From assembly GCF_040802235.1 (NCBI RefSeq), contig NC_133164.1, positions 90,450,302 through 90,514,301 on the forward strand: a DNA stretch of 64,000 nt. The letters run 5' to 3'. This document shows positions 35,687-47,389 of the stretch, piece by piece. The notes beneath the pieces are model-generated. The model saw only the letters and a program-made list of their open reading frames with translations, was not told where the DNA came from and did not search any database. A program made the translations under genes and the position numbers. This DNA comes from Manis javanica. Taxonomy: Eukaryota > Chordata > Mammalia > Pholidota > Manidae. Numbering within the stretch: the stretch's first letter is position 1; the number at the start of each line of letters is the position of its first letter.

Positions 35687-36583
35687 CTGCACCCTTTCTC
35701 AGCACGAAGCAGCCAGAGCGGTCATCGCCCCTTTTCCCTAGCAGCAGCTAGAGTCTTTATCTGTAGAAGAAAGAATGAGACCATACCCATAGCCTTCCCT
35801 GGTAAAAACAGGTATTTAATCCCTCCTCCCAATAGATGGTGGGCTTGTAACACTGGAGTGACCCCATGTGTCTCTACTTCTGCCTTCAACTCCTCCCGTG
35901 ATTTCTGTATCATGGTCCAGTTAGTACCCAGACTAATGTATCATGATGACTTATCATTCGTGGCAGAATTAGAACCTAAACTAAGGTATAAAAGAGAGCC
36001 AGTCTCACTCACTCTAGCTGTATTACTAAGAGTAGGAGTCGCAGCCGGAGTAGGACCAGGGGCAGCTGCAATTATACAAGGAAACCAACATTACGAAGGA
36101 CTAAGAATAGCTATCGATGAAGATTTGAGAACTATAGAACAGTCTATTTCTAAACTTGAAAAGTCCCTAACCTCTCTCTCTGAAGTAGTGCTGCAAAATA
36201 GACGAGGGTTAGATTTACTATTTCTAAAAGAAAGTGGATTGTGTGCAGCTCTAAAGGAAGAGTGCTGCTTCTATGCAGACCATACTGGAGTAGTAAGAGA
36301 CTCAATGTCTAAATTAAGAGAAAGATTAGATCAGCGAAAGCGAGAACGAGAAGCTAACCAGAGCCTGTTTGAATCCTGGTTTTCTAGATCCCCATGGCTT
36401 ACAACTCTAATATCCACTTTGGCAGGACCCCTGCTTATTTCAATATTGCTCCTCACCTTAGGTCCCTGCATTTTAAATCGAGTAATAACCTTTATTAGAG
36501 AAAGAGTAAGTGCTGTGCAGGTGCTAATGCTGAGACAACAGTATCATACCCTCACACAACAAGAAGAAACCAACATTCCATGA
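35687..36583 (+). CDS. env: Partial retroviral env: end of surface subunit plus complete transmembrane subunit
   Basis: Open from 35687 to the TGA at 36581-36583. The first part is the conserved C-terminal end of a gammaretroviral surface subunit ([15 protein letters not shown] near 35839-35880). A furin-type RYKR site follows at 35984-35995, then a Leu/Ala/Gly-rich fusion-peptide region. Next are a coiled coil, the immunosuppressive-type segment ([14 protein letters not shown], from 36191) and the Cys motif CX6CC (36242-36268). A membrane-proximal WFSRSPW, a membrane span and a cytoplasmic tail with YHTL complete it. TM looks intact, while the receptor-binding part of the surface subunit is missing. 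No ATG lies at a plausible start. Expression would need splicing from the leader donor or a joined upstream exon. Fusogenic function is not expected without the surface subunit. Confidence 0.88.
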   Translation: MHPFSARSSQSGHRPFSLAAARVFICRRKNETIPIAFPGKNRYLIPPPNRWWACNTGVTPCVSTSAFNSSRDFCIMVQLVPRLMYHDDLSFVAELEPKLRYKREPVSLTLAVLLRVGVAAGVGPGAAAIIQGNQHYEGLRIAIDEDLRTIEQSISKLEKSLTSLSEVVLQNRRGLDLLFLKESGLCAALKEECCFYADHTGVVRDSMSKLRERLDQRKREREANQSLFESWFSRSPWLTTLISTLAGPLLISILLLTLGPCILNRVITFIRERVSAVQVLMLRQQYHTLTQQEETNIP

Positions 36584-36595
36584 TTAGAATGTTCA

Positions 36596-36612
36596 GAAAA
36601 AGAAGTGGGGAA
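36596..36612 (+). promoter_or_regulatory. Polypurine tract
   Basis: AAAAAGAAGTGGGGAA immediately before the TG of the 3' LTR, the standard plus-strand primer position in retroviruses. Confidence 0.88.
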
Positions 36613-37118
36613 TGTAGGACCCCAACCTCCCTGAGAAATAAGTTAGCCTAAGAGTAGCCATCTTGAAGCCCAAAAAGCCATTCTGATATATGACTCAGAG
36701 GGAACAACTGAAACCAGGTAACTCCTCTGGAAAAACAAGTTAATCAATCATGACTGCTGGCAGCGCTAACCTAAATGCCGACCCTACCTTGCTACACCCC
36801 CAGGACGTGGCACTAACCCAGAAATCGTAGGTTTGAAAAATTACTGCCTTTGTAGTATTGTTATCTTGCTATGTAGTATTGTTATCTTGTTATTACAAAA
36901 CAATCTGTAACCATGGTAATCCTCTAGGGCTGAATGCCTCAGAAAATCCTATATAACCACTTAGTTGTAAGTGCTCAGGGTCCTCGTTGAGACCTGCTGC
37001 GACGGGCTGACTTGGACCCCAACTAGTTGGCTTCCGAATAAATTCCTCTTGCTTGTTGCATCAAGAAACGTCTTTGGTGAGTGATTTGGGGCGGCGCCTT
37101 CCTCAGGGGAATCCAACA
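36613..37118 (+). repeat. 3' LTR of the provirus (506 bp)
   Basis: By eye identical to the 5' LTR except that it has one A fewer in the run after CTCTGG. It carries the same TATA box, 18-bp repeat pair and AATAAA. It is followed by the ATCC duplication at 37119-37122. Confidence 0.95.
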
Positions 37119-37122
37119 ATCC

Positions 37123-39925
37123 TAGATTGAATCCTGGACTAGACATAGGACAAGAATAAAGTTCATATATTAGGTGTCGGTGTTGCTTCAAAGTTAATTC
37201 CCTAAATTTGATAGCCGTACTGTTCTTATGTATAAGAATGCCTTTAGTTTTAGCAAAAACTCACTGAAATATTTAGAAAATTTAAAAAATAATGAAGTGG
37301 CTAAGCATTTCTCCCCTGGGCACACCAGCTGAAAACCTGGGAGTAAATGAGCCAGGGCCCCACCAAACCTGAGGGCGCAGCTGTAACTGGTGTGCAGGCT
37401 GAGGAGAGTGACAGTCACCTGTTCTTTCAAGAGGTGGTGGCCAGGAGCAAAGGAGAAAGCCCTGGACCACTGGCTAGAAATACACATGAAGTGAGCAGGC
37501 CTAAGAACCAGTGTCAGAAAAAGGAAAAAGTCTTTTCCCCAAGGAATCTAACAATTCACAAGGGTGTGCCACAAGACCACTCAGTGAAGAGCAGGCTGAG
37601 GGAGTGGACTGGCAAGAGACTGAGCCTACACGGTGACCTAAATGAAATGAGCGAGCAAAAAACAACCCTAACAGCTATGCAGCGAGCACCACTTTAGAAA
37701 CAGAAAATCCAACATGTTGAGGGTCAAATCAGGGGAAACACGCAGAACGTGAAAGAGGTTTCCTGAGACCTGATATGCTTTAAGTTTCAACTTTACTGTT
37801 CAAGTTTTTCATAAAGAAAATGACTAGTTATTAATGTTACTTCCATTTGGAAGGAAATAAACAGAACTGCTAAAGAAGCAAGGAGGAGATACTTAAGGAA
37901 GACAAAGAGCCAGGCCCCAAGACCTCCAATGGCAATCACAGAACCAACCATAGAACACACCGAGCTTGAAGTGCGTCATCCCATTAGCTTTCTCTCCAGC
38001 ACCAGAGCTGCTGAAAGACTGCCTTTCCCCCTTCCTATGTATGCCTCTTCCCTGATTCCAGCAGGGAAGCTCAAAGGCACTAAGTGCACAGTGAAACCCT
38101 GGGACGGCATATAGGGTATTCCCATGACATAGACAGTTTATTCCCAGGCCCTGGGGAGAACGCGGCACTGCCCCTGAGGCCACTAAGAAAGCTGCTACTT
38201 CGGCACTGTATGTGGGTTGGAAGGTCTGGAAGCTCTGCTATCCTGAAGAGGATGCCCCATTGGGCAGGTGAGGCTGCTGAGAGGAAGGGAGAGGGTGTGT
38301 AAGAGAGCACCAGAAATCTGTATCACCATTCCAGGCAGCTCACTAGAGAAGAGGCAAGGAGGGGATGAAGATGACGCACTCAACCGCTGATTTTCAAGAC
38401 GGACTCCTCTTCTCCTCCCTGGGTAGCAGGGCCACATCCCCAATGAGGAGTCAGGCTGAAGATGGGGCAGAGAAAGGAGGCCATCCCAGCTGAGCCATGT
38501 CATTCCAGAGCTGCAGCCTGTCTCTGACACAGCGAGCACTCTTCTCCCTCTCCTACCAGGCGCTAAAGCAACAGGCCCGCTCTGGGCACAGGACTGGGTT
38601 TTCTGCTTTTATTTCTTCTTTAACTCCACCCTCTTTCTTACTGCCTCATCTTTCCCTTCCCCTGGGCTTCAGCCAAACTGAGACTCCTGTGTCTGTTAGT
38701 CACAGAATTAGAAGGAGAGACCTTCAGTGAACAGAAGGATCAAGTCTGTGAGGCTGGGATGCAATCAAATAAAATTTTAAATGATGTATAGTTTGCATAT
38801 TATTAAATCACTGTTAACACTAAGAGACTTTATGGGATGAACTGTTTCATCTCCAAGACATGAACACTCTAAGAAGAAAGAAGTAACACTTAGCACTAAG
38901 GGCTGTCCCCTCTTTGCAATGCTAAAAAAGCTGATGTAAATCCCAAGAAAAAAGCTGATGTAAATCCCAAGAACGGAAACCTCACCTGCTGTCAAAGAAG
39001 CACATGCCTGCCCCCACTGAGACTGGAGTCAGCAAGGCCTCAGCTTGCTAAATAAATGGCTTTGTCTCTCCAGACAGCAGTCTGCACGACTGACTCAGAC
39101 TTAAGGATAACTTGGGCATTATGTCTTTACAAAGAAGGGAGACAAATGTCCTTTGTGTTATCACTGAAAAATCAAATACCCAGTTACATCTACCTAATCC
39201 TATTCTAGATTCATATAGCTGACTCTAGTCTAGACCTGAAGAGTCACTTGAAACACCAAAAATGTGAAATGCAACCTAAATATTCAATAAAGTCAATTAA
39301 ATGAGAGCACTTACTTCCTTCAGAAGACTATCAACATAGAGAAAGGTTCATGAAGTAATGCTAAGTGAAAAGCAGTATATACAATGTTATACACAAAATA
39401 CAATAATGAAAAACTCCATCTATAAGAAGAAAACACAAATTTTAATAGTTGTTGGGAAAGAAGACTGGGTGACTTTTTAATATCCACTTTAAAAATAGAA
39501 AAAAAGAACTTATAACATTATCATGATCTTTTTCTAAGTTGGGGTAGAAGGTTATTTTTTAGATGCATAAATTTAATCAGTCCAGCATTCTCTGCTGCCT
39601 CCAGTTACAGTAGAGTCCATCACCACCACCTGCACTTTCTCTGCATCAACCTTCTCAAGAAAGAACTGCTGCTTCTCAGCTTGCTTAGATGTTCTGTTAA
39701 CTGCTTAACCATCAGAAATCAGTCTACTGCTTAACAGTTTACAGGTCAGTGAGGTTTCTCTGTAGGCATCATAAACTTGGACAGGCATTTGGAATGTTTA
39801 AAATGCCCCTGAACTAATTAAATTTCCCCCAAAAATGTTTCTCTACTATGAGAAATTTGGCCATATCAGAGATCTAATTATATCTTCTAAGATAGTGATA
39901 AAAGTGGTATCAAGAGAACCAGGCA
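37123..39925. other. Intron 1, unassigned
   Basis: No exon, RNA gene or certain repeat. It contains a direct repeat based on AAAAGCTGATGTAAATCCC at about 38925-38972. Overlapping open frames at 37893-38539 lack any family resemblance. Confidence 0.5.
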
Positions 39926-39929
39926 AGAA

Positions 39930-40145
39930 AAAAGAATGTAGACTCTGGACAGTCTTCCTGGATTCCAATTCTGACTTTACCACTTGTCAGCTGTGTGATT
40001 TTGGGAAAGTTACTTAACTTCTCTATGCTCTTGTCTTTTCATCTGTAGAATAACTAGTCACAGAGGCTTGTTTTGAGGTTAAATGAGATGATGTGTAGAA
40101 GGTGCTCAGAACAGTGCCTGGGACATAGTATTTAGTATATAAATA
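39930..40145 (+). mobile_element. MIR SINE
   Basis: Clear MIR layout: CTTGTCAGCTGTGTGATTTTG, GGAAAGTTACTTAACTTCTC, AAATGAGATGATGTG and CAGAACAGTGCCTGGGACAT. Confidence 0.88.
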
Positions 40146-40205
40146 CTATTTATTTATATTTAGTATTTAGTATTTAGTATATAAATACTAAAGATAAATT
40201 TAGTA
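40130..40205. repeat. AT-rich TATTTAGTA repeats
   Basis: Overlapping copies of TATTTAGTA and TATAAATACTA directly after the MIR, forming local inverted repeats. Confidence 0.7.
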
Positions 40206-41150
40206 TATTAGTTCTCCAACCCATGTTAACACTAATCATTTTCAAAGTATCATAACCAGAGTGAATAGGAGATGGTACTTTCCAGATTATAACATTACTG
40301 ATCAATGACTACATTAGTCACACTGAAAACATAGATCCAAACACAGAATTGTAATTCAATGATAATCTGTACAATTTAGCAAGCATAAACCCTTTGTGGT
40401 AATTTCTGCAGAACTAAAGATTCATCTTGGTGAAATAACAAAATTGTTTCAGTACTATTAAACTATTTAATACTATTTCCTAGGACCTACATAAAGGAGA
40501 CCTGTAAATGCTTTGCTCAGAATACTTTTAGGTAAAAAATACTCTCTTCAAATCCTGAGGACTTCCAAGTATAAAGCCCTTTAAATTACTCATTTCCACT
40601 TGAGAAACAATATGCACATTAAAAAAAGTAAAACCTACCTTAAAAATCCATGATATCAAGTTATTTCCAACAATTCCAAAAGCACTCTAATGTCCTATGT
40701 AAATTTTTAAATCCCATGGATGTTTTACAGAAACTGCTTAAAAAAAAAATTCTTATAAAAAATAAGAAGCAAAATAGCCAAAACTGTTGAAGTATGGAAA
40801 TTTAGATACTGCAAGAGCTATAAAGACCCTTTGAACTCAAGAAATACAATCATTTATATTTAAAAAATCACTCATTTCCTACTGATAAAACCTTGAACAA
40901 TGCAATACATGTCCACAGCTCCAACCCTGGAAGGGCTTCTCCATCCAAACCACCACCCCTCAAAGTCCACCTCAAGTCCCTCTGCCTCCTAACCTCTCCT
41001 CTGACCATCGCCTACATGAGTCTTCATCTTTCTGGGCCTACTACACTAGGGCACCAACACCAGACAATACTTGTCATCAGCTTTGGATGGTTAGAAATTA
41101 CTGTATTTTAATACTTGTTTCATATGTGGAAGGTACAATTCTAATATGAC
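40206..41150. other. Intron 1, unassigned
   Basis: AT-rich with no element recognised. A pyrimidine-rich stretch at 40915-41050 could be a relic of L2. Confidence 0.45.
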
Positions 41151-41159
41151 CTTTAAGGT

Positions 41160-41600
41160 AACTGTTCCCTGGTGTTCATACCCCTCTCCCAGTTATTCAA
41201 GCAAACACTAATGTGGGTATGGCTGGGAAGGGATTTTTGCAGATAAAATTAAGGTCTCAAAGTCAGTTGACCTTCAACAAAGAAGTTTATCAAGGTGGGC
41301 CTGTTCAAATCACAGTAAGCCCATTTAAATCTTGTTTCAGAGGTTAGAGACAAAAGAAGTTAGAAATCTTTGAATCATGAGAGGGACTGTACATGAAAGG
41401 TTCTCCATAGCTTGCTTTGAAAATGGAGGAGACCACATGGCAAGGAATGCAGGCAGTGGTTAACTGACAGCAAGGAGACAACTTTGAAATGTTTCAAGCA
41501 TATTGCTGAGGTCATAACAGAAATACAGTGTAGTGGTGTTGGTGCCCTACTGCGGCAGGACACAGGAAAATAAGGACTCGAGTAGGTGCTACTTCAGAAA
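41160..41600 (+). mobile_element. MaLR/MLT1-like relic
   Basis: Order of GGGATTTTTGCAGATAAAATTAAGGTC, CAAGGTGGGCCTG, GGAGGAGACCACATGGCAAGGAATGCAGGC fits an ancient MaLR-type LTR. It is strongly diverged, and the boundaries and class are uncertain. Confidence 0.45.
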
Positions 41601-41689
41601 AGGAAGGTGGGAGGGCCAACTGCTGATTGAACTGAATTGAAACAGAACTGAAAGGTTGAACAGTGGACATAGATATAAGAATCACCACC

Positions 41690-42450
41690 AGAAAATTCCA
41701 CACAGATGGTAGGAATGTAAATTGGTAACTTTTGCCACTTCTCAAACACTGTGGGAAGCAGTGTGGAGGTTCCTCAAAAAATTAAAAATAGAAATACCTC
41801 TCGACCCAGTAATTCCACTTCTAGGAATTTACCAGAAGAAAACAAAATACCTGATTCGAAAAGCTATAAGCACCCCTATGTTTATCACCGCATTATTTAC
41901 AATAGCCAAGATATGGCAGCAACCTAAGTGTCCATCAATAGATAAATGGATAAAGATGTGATATATAAATACAGTGTAATATTATTCAGCCATTAAAAAA
42001 AGAAATCCTGCCATTTCCTACAACATGGATGGACCTAGAGGGTTTTTGCTCAGTGAAATAAGCCAGGTGGAGAGAGGCAAATGCCATATGATTTCACTTA
42101 TTTGTGGACTAAAAACCAAAGTAAAACAAAATGAACAAACAGCAGTAGACTTATAGACACTGAGAAGCGACTAGTGGTTACCATGAGACAGGGGTAGGGG
42201 GGGGGGGGGGGGGAGGTTGAGGATAAAGGGGTAAAAAATTCTCAATTATGATATAAGTTGGTCATGGGGATAGTAATACAGCATGAAGAATATAGCCAAT
42301 GATTCTGTAACATCTTCCTATATTGACAGATATGTACTGGGGGAGGGGTATTTAATAATATGAGTAACAGTTGACCCACTGTGCTGTATATTTGAAACTA
42401 ATATAAGATTGTATATCAGCAACACTTCAGTGAAAAAAATTAACACATTT
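41690..42450 (+). mobile_element. 5'-truncated older L1 fragment
   Basis: Plus-strand L1 ORF2 end and 3' UTR (AAGCAGTGTGGAGGTTCCTC, ATAAATGGATAAAGATGTG) with an A-rich end near 42440. More diverged than the young L1s here and with a different 3' UTR. Includes a long G run at 42199-42214. Confidence 0.8.
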
Positions 42451-42899
42451 AGTAAAAGTTCAAAAAAAATTCTACACAGAATTTTTCTGTGGAACAGGAA
42501 TTAGGATAAAAATCTATGTTAGAGCAGAAAAAAAATATCTAAGGCTCCTTTCTGGAGATAGAAGCTGGGTTTTTTCCTTCCTCATGGGATACCAAGGATG
42601 GGAGTAGTGTAACTGGTCATATACCTCATTTTTTAAATGCCGCTGGAAAGACAAGACCAAAGAAAAGAATACACTACTTCAGCCTCTCCTGAGGCTTTTC
42701 TGAGACTGCTGAGATGAAGACCCACAGAGGATACCTAAGCACCCCTTCCCCTCAGAACTCTAAAGCCACTAAGGTTGTGAATTTCACCAGGTTGGGTTAG
42801 TTGGGATCCAGTTACTCTCTGAAGCCTGCTGTTGCAGGAGTTGATCAATGCTACATTTAGGATCAAAACAATCACTCCCCCCAATACATACTGTATTTG

Positions 42900-43830
42900 T
42901 TGGTCTTGGCACAATAGGGTAACACAATGCATAATACACATACTGGGAGAAAGTACTCACAATGTATATCTGGCAAAGGACTGCAATCAAGAGTATATAA
43001 AAAAGTCCTACACATGAATCTTTTTAAAAAAATCATCCTATTAGAAAAAAGTTAGAGACTTCACAAAAGAGATCAGAATGGCCAACAAGCAGATGAAAAG
43101 GTCATCAATAATATTAGTAATCAAATAAGTGAAAATTAAAACAAGATACCACTACAGAGCCATCAGAGTGGCTAAAATTAAAGATGAATGATCCCAAGTA
43201 TTGTTGAGGATGAAAAGCAGCTAGACTCTCATACTTTGCTGGTGAGAATGCACAATGGTGTAGTTACTTTGGGAAATACTCTTGAACAACTTCTGAGTTA
43301 CATGTGTCTACCTTGTGATTCACCAATTCCACTATCATCCATTTACCTAAGAGAAAAGAAGGCATATATCTACACAGACTCGTAAGGAATGTTCAGGGCA
43401 GTTTATGCATAAAAGTCAGTAACTGTAAACAACTCAAGTGTCCATCAATTGTATGTTTACACAATGAACCAGACATACTGATACAGGATATATGAATGAG
43501 TGAATGAATGACTGACTGACTCTAAAACAATGTTTCATAGAGAAACCCAAATAGACATAAAATATTATGGTCTATATGATTCCATTTTGACTCAAAAGCA
43601 GCCTACAGTGAGAGATGCCAAAATAGTGGCTGCCTATAGCGGTGAGGGGAGAGAGGACTGATTAAAAAGGCCTACCAGGGAAATTTTCTGGGGCTCTTGG
43701 AAATACTATTTTGATCGGTGTGGTGGCCACATAGGTATACACATATGTAGAAAGTCATTGATCTGTACTCTTATAATTTATTCATTTTATCGTATGCAAA
43801 TCATACCTCAAAGTATTTTTAAAAGGAAGG
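42900..43830 (+). mobile_element. Ancient L1M-like fragment
   Basis: Plus-strand decayed ORF2 3' end (CAGAATGGCCAACAAGCAGATG, GTATTGTTGAGGATGAAAAGC, ATGCACAATGGTG) and a 3' end near 43830. No frame remains. Confidence 0.65.
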
Positions 43831-44069
43831 GAAAAAAGCACTACTGATTACTGCTGATAGAAGCTACAGGCAGTTCACATCTCTAGAATACTGAGTGAAC
43901 CACGCCACACTATGCGCTGGAGAGTACAAAGTAACACACTCCGTTTTTGCTCTCTTATTGCTTTAAATAAAATGCAGGGGCCAAGAAAAACACTAACCTA
44001 ACCAAGCCACTCCTCTGTTTGAAGTTATTTGCTGGAATTGAGAAGCCTGGATTGCCCAGATGCCATTAA

Positions 44070-44155
44070 GTCTGTGCCAGGCACTGTGCTCGGCGTTTTA
44101 CGACCATGGTCTCACTGAATCCTTATAACAATTCCATCAGGTAAGACCAAACCCA
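44070..44155 (-). mobile_element. MIR fragment
   Basis: GTGCCAGGCACTGTGCTCGG followed by TCTCACTGAATCCTTATAAC is the reverse complement of the MIR 3' part. Confidence 0.75.
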
Positions 44156-44379
44156 GTTTGGGAAAACAGGGTTAAAAAAACACTTTTCTGATGAGGTTAA
44201 CAATCCTTGTGAATACATCTTGACAATCCTCCACGTACGACAGGAAGGGACGGTGCTTCCACTAAGTCATCAATATCCTCCCCACGTCTCCTGCTCTCCT
44301 CAAATACAATGCAATGCGGGTGGTTCTTTAACCAGATCCATGTCCAAAGTAAGGAAAAAAGTGTTCAGTTGCACCACAG

Positions 44380-44900
44380 ACCATCATCTACCTCAACGCC
44401 CGAGGCTCAGCTCCAACCCGCTCAACCCCACGCATGCGCTCTCGTCCACCCCGCAAGACTCTGCGCACGCGCAGATCGGGAGAGCGACGGTGTACCTGTG
44501 CAAAGTTAGAAGTCGACACTTTTTTCTTCTTACTGGCGCTATAACCCCCAGCGTTGTTGCCGTTGTGGGAAGGACTGGCTGGCCTCTTCTTGCTGTTCCG
44601 GGTTACACCCGGAGTGGAAATGGTGGCCACAATTGGAATTTGAGCTGCCATTTCTTCCCTGAGTCTATCTCCTCCCCACCCCCGCCTCTTTCCCTGTGCG
44701 ACCGGGGAACTTCCGGCTCGCTGTTACTTCCGACTTAATGCTTGAAAACCCGGACTGGACTCCTAAAGCGTTCGCCGACTACTCTCGGCCAAGTTTAAAA
44801 GGCGGAGGTCTGAGCGGTCCATTCCCTTGGAACGTGGAAGTCCCCACAGGGCGGCTTCCAGCTGCTCGCGGTCCTGACCTAGGCACGTCCCTGGAAATAC
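44380..44900. promoter_or_regulatory. INO80C CpG-island promoter
   Basis: GC-rich, CpG-dense block around INO80C exon 1 in otherwise CpG-poor DNA. Upstream of the start codon (higher coordinates) it has a GC box reading GGCGGGG on the minus strand and two ETS-type sites: ACTTCCGG at 44709-44716 and ACTTCCG at 44726-44732. Just inside intron 1 is a perfect NRF1 palindrome, GCGCACGCGC, at 44463-44472, with a related CGCATGCGCT at 44431-44440. No TATA box was noticed. This is the usual layout of a TATA-less housekeeping promoter. The transcription start presumably lies between about 44660 and 44740. Confidence 0.85.
44496..44651 (-). CDS. INO80C: INO80C coding exon 1
   Basis: First coding exon of INO80 complex subunit C (the Ies6 homologue), a nuclear subunit of the INO80 ATP-dependent nucleosome remodeller used in transcription, replication and repair. 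The start codon (complement of 44649-44651) has G at -3 and G at +4, a strong Kozak context. The exon encodes 52 residues beginning MAAQIPIVAT, followed by a low-complexity basic Ser/Lys/Asn-rich N terminus with a KKKK patch that may serve nuclear import. It ends ...NFAQ in phase 0 at a CAG|GTAC donor. Joined to the other four exons it gives an uninterrupted 192-residue protein, the length I know for mammalian INO80C. It lies inside the CpG island. Intron 1 (13383-44495) is about 31 kb and holds most of the mobile elements in the window. Confidence 0.96.
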
Positions 44901-44929
44901 CCAGTGATTAAAGAATAGAACAGCTCATG

Positions 44930-45485
44930 ATCTTTTTTAAATAACTGGTTTTTAAAAAAGTAGTAACCATGCTGTTTTCTCTCTTTTTAAGTTAGAAGAC
45001 TGATGACTTCTGATGTCTGTAAGAATAAAGGTAAGGCTATTCTCAGCGAAACAGACCACCCACCAACTGCTGGCTTTCCCTTTGGTCGCTGCCTTCTCGT
45101 GGAGAAGTTAGTGTATCAGTGGTGCCCATATGGACTTGAGGGGTTCAGTGGTTCTTAACCTTTAGGGGACCCAAACTCCTTCAAGCGCGTAATTCCTCTC
45201 CCAGACGATGTATATGGGCAAAGGCAAAACTTGACACACAGATTTCAGGGAGTTCACAGATCTGCTAAACCCTAGTAATGAACTTTGGTGGAACACCTTC
45301 TAACTCCTTGCCACATACTACTCTGCTTCTTCAGAACCTTTATGACATAAACTACATGGTTTATAATGGTTGGTTAACGTCTTTTTGGCTCCTGCTAGAA
45401 TGTAAGTTCTATGAAGGAAGGCCAGTAATGTTTTGTTCACTTACCTTTCCCAGGTCACAGTGCCTTGCTAGTTGCTGCTACATTA
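44930..45485. other. Upstream flank of INO80C, unassigned
   Basis: Falls off from CpG-island to ordinary composition. No exon on either strand was recognised. Confidence 0.5.
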
Positions 45486-45498
45486 TAAACATTCTTTT

Positions 45499-46226
45499 TT
45501 TTTAAATTTTGTTATTATTACTGTACAATTACATGAGCAATATTATGGTTACTAGACTCCCCCTATTATCAAGTCCCCACCACATACCCCATTACAGTCA
45601 CTGTCGATCAGCATAGTAAGATGCTATAGAATCACTACTTGTCTTCTTTGTGTTATACTGCCTTCCCCATATCCACCCCCCACTATATTATGTATGCTAA
45701 TCGTAATGCCCCTTTTCCCCCCTTATCCCTTGCTTCCTACCCAACTTCCCCAGTTCCTTTCCCTTTGGTAACTGTTAGTCCATTCTTGGGTTCTGTCAGT
45801 CTTCTGCTGTTTTGTTCCTTCAGTGTTTTCTTTGTTCTTATACTCCACAGATGAATGAAATCATTTGATACTTGTCTTTCTCTGCCTGGCTTATTTCACT
45901 GAGTGTAATATCCTCTAGCTCCATCCATGTTGTTGCAAATGGTAGGATTTGTTTTCTTTTTATGGCTGAATAATATTCCATCGTGTATATGTACCACATC
46001 TTCTTTATCCATTCATCTACTGATGGACACTTAGGTTGCTTCCATTTCTTGGCTATTGTAAATAATGCTGTGATAAACATAGGGGTGATTGTCTTTTTCA
46101 AACTGGGCTGCTGCATTCTTAGGGTAAATTCCTAAGAGTGGAATTCCTGGGTCAAATGGTATTTCTATTTTGAGTTTTTTGAGGAACCTCCATACTGCTT
46201 TCCACAATGGTTGAACTAATTTACAT
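45499..46226 (-). mobile_element. 5'-truncated young L1
   Basis: Poly(A) and L1 3' UTR (GTACAATTACATGAGCAATA), then the ORF2 C-terminal end. The exact target-site duplication TAAACATTCTTTT lies at 45486-45498 and 46227-46239. It stops inside ORF2 at AATGGTTGAACTAATTTACAT. A short ORF2 frame is open at 45838-46116. Confidence 0.93.
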
Positions 46227-46239
46227 TAAACATTCTTTT

Positions 46240-47380
46240 AAATGAAGTATTTAATAAACGAATGAATCTTGTGCCATAACTAGCTGAAGCTATTGTGTTC
46301 TAATACAAGAAAGTGGCATATATTGATGCCGGGGTTCTTGTTTGTAGAGTCGAAGAATGAATTTAGCAAACACCCAAGGTAGGAGAGCCAGGGAGAGGCT
46401 TTTGAAAGATACAGTGAGAGGACAGAGCTCCTGGCATGAGCCAGGAAGAGACAAGAGAGCCTGTGATGGTGTGCTGTCTAGGGGATTTATAGGCAGTTGA
46501 GAGACTAAGGGCCAGGGATGCTGACCTGCTAAATGGTCCCCAAATGTTTATCTTTGAAGAGACACTAAGTTTTTTATCAGTCTTCTGGATTATTTTGCAG
46601 AGTTAAATTTACTACTCTGATTCTTTCCCAGAATAGCAGCCTCTTGGTTTGGGAGCACATTAATCAAGACTGCCTGTCCTGCTCCTAAGGTGGGCTGGGT
46701 TATTGTCTGTTTGCTGAAGAGTAAGTTAAGTATCTTACTTCTTAACTTCCTGGGTGTTAAAATGCAATTTTATCTTTAAGGTGGAATCTTTCCTGCCTTT
46801 TACTATGTTGTTTACAACTGGGCCTGCCTGTTATATTAATTGCCCAGGTTATGTGTATTACTTGATTAGGGGCTGGAGGAGGAAAAGCAGCATCTGGGTA
46901 CAGTTAAAGAAGATAAGCTGGGCCTTTGAGCAGGCTAAAGTAAATTTTACAATAGCCTCTTTTAATTGACACAATGAAGTCATGGGCTATGCTGAGGTAT
47001 TTTCTTATCTGGGAGATGTTCAAACATTCCAGGCCAAGTTACTCCTGGCTTTTTAGTTTTAACTAATCTCACTGAAGAATGCTTATATTCCTAGTTTGAT
47101 ATTTTACTTTAGAGAATTAATGTGACTCTGACTTTGCTTAATTGTTTAATACAGAATTTTGGTAGGGGTCTTTTTCCAGAGGCCCTCACCCTACTCTGAC
47201 TACACCCACGGTCCCTGTTTTAATATGAATCTGTATATTTGAAGGAAATAGGCTGCAGAATGACTTAGAGGTTAAGAGAAAACAGGGAAACGAGCAATAA
47301 TGTTGCTAAGGTCTTTTCTTTGGAGAAAGGAATAACCACCTAGCATTGAACTGTTCTTTTCCATGCCTCCATCCCTATCC
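46240..47380. other. Intergenic, unassigned
   Basis: No gene or certain repeat found. Confidence 0.5.
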
Positions 47381-47389
47381 TCACAGAAA

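Larger units (their letters stand above)
27864..37118 (+). mobile_element. Defective gammaretroviral provirus (ERV class I, proline primer)
   Basis: Complete proviral outline, antisense to INO80C in intron 1. In order: 4-bp target-site duplication ATCC (27860-27863 and 37119-37122), 5' LTR, a tRNA-Pro primer-binding site, a leader with a splice donor, a gag start that stops after 8 codons, largely non-coding internal DNA, a partial env, a polypurine tract and the 3' LTR. A later L1 composite (29942-33710) interrupts the interior. No gag or pol domains are recognisable. The organisation resembles VL30-like or other env-bearing defective retroviral elements that depend on a helper. The LTRs differ by one A in a homopolymer, so either integration or LTR homogenisation is recent. 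Confidence 0.92.

Noticed and set aside
35858-36583. Domesticated syncytin-type gene
   Set aside because: Surface subunit is missing, no ATG start is evident, and the host provirus is too young to show constraint. Kept as partial env.
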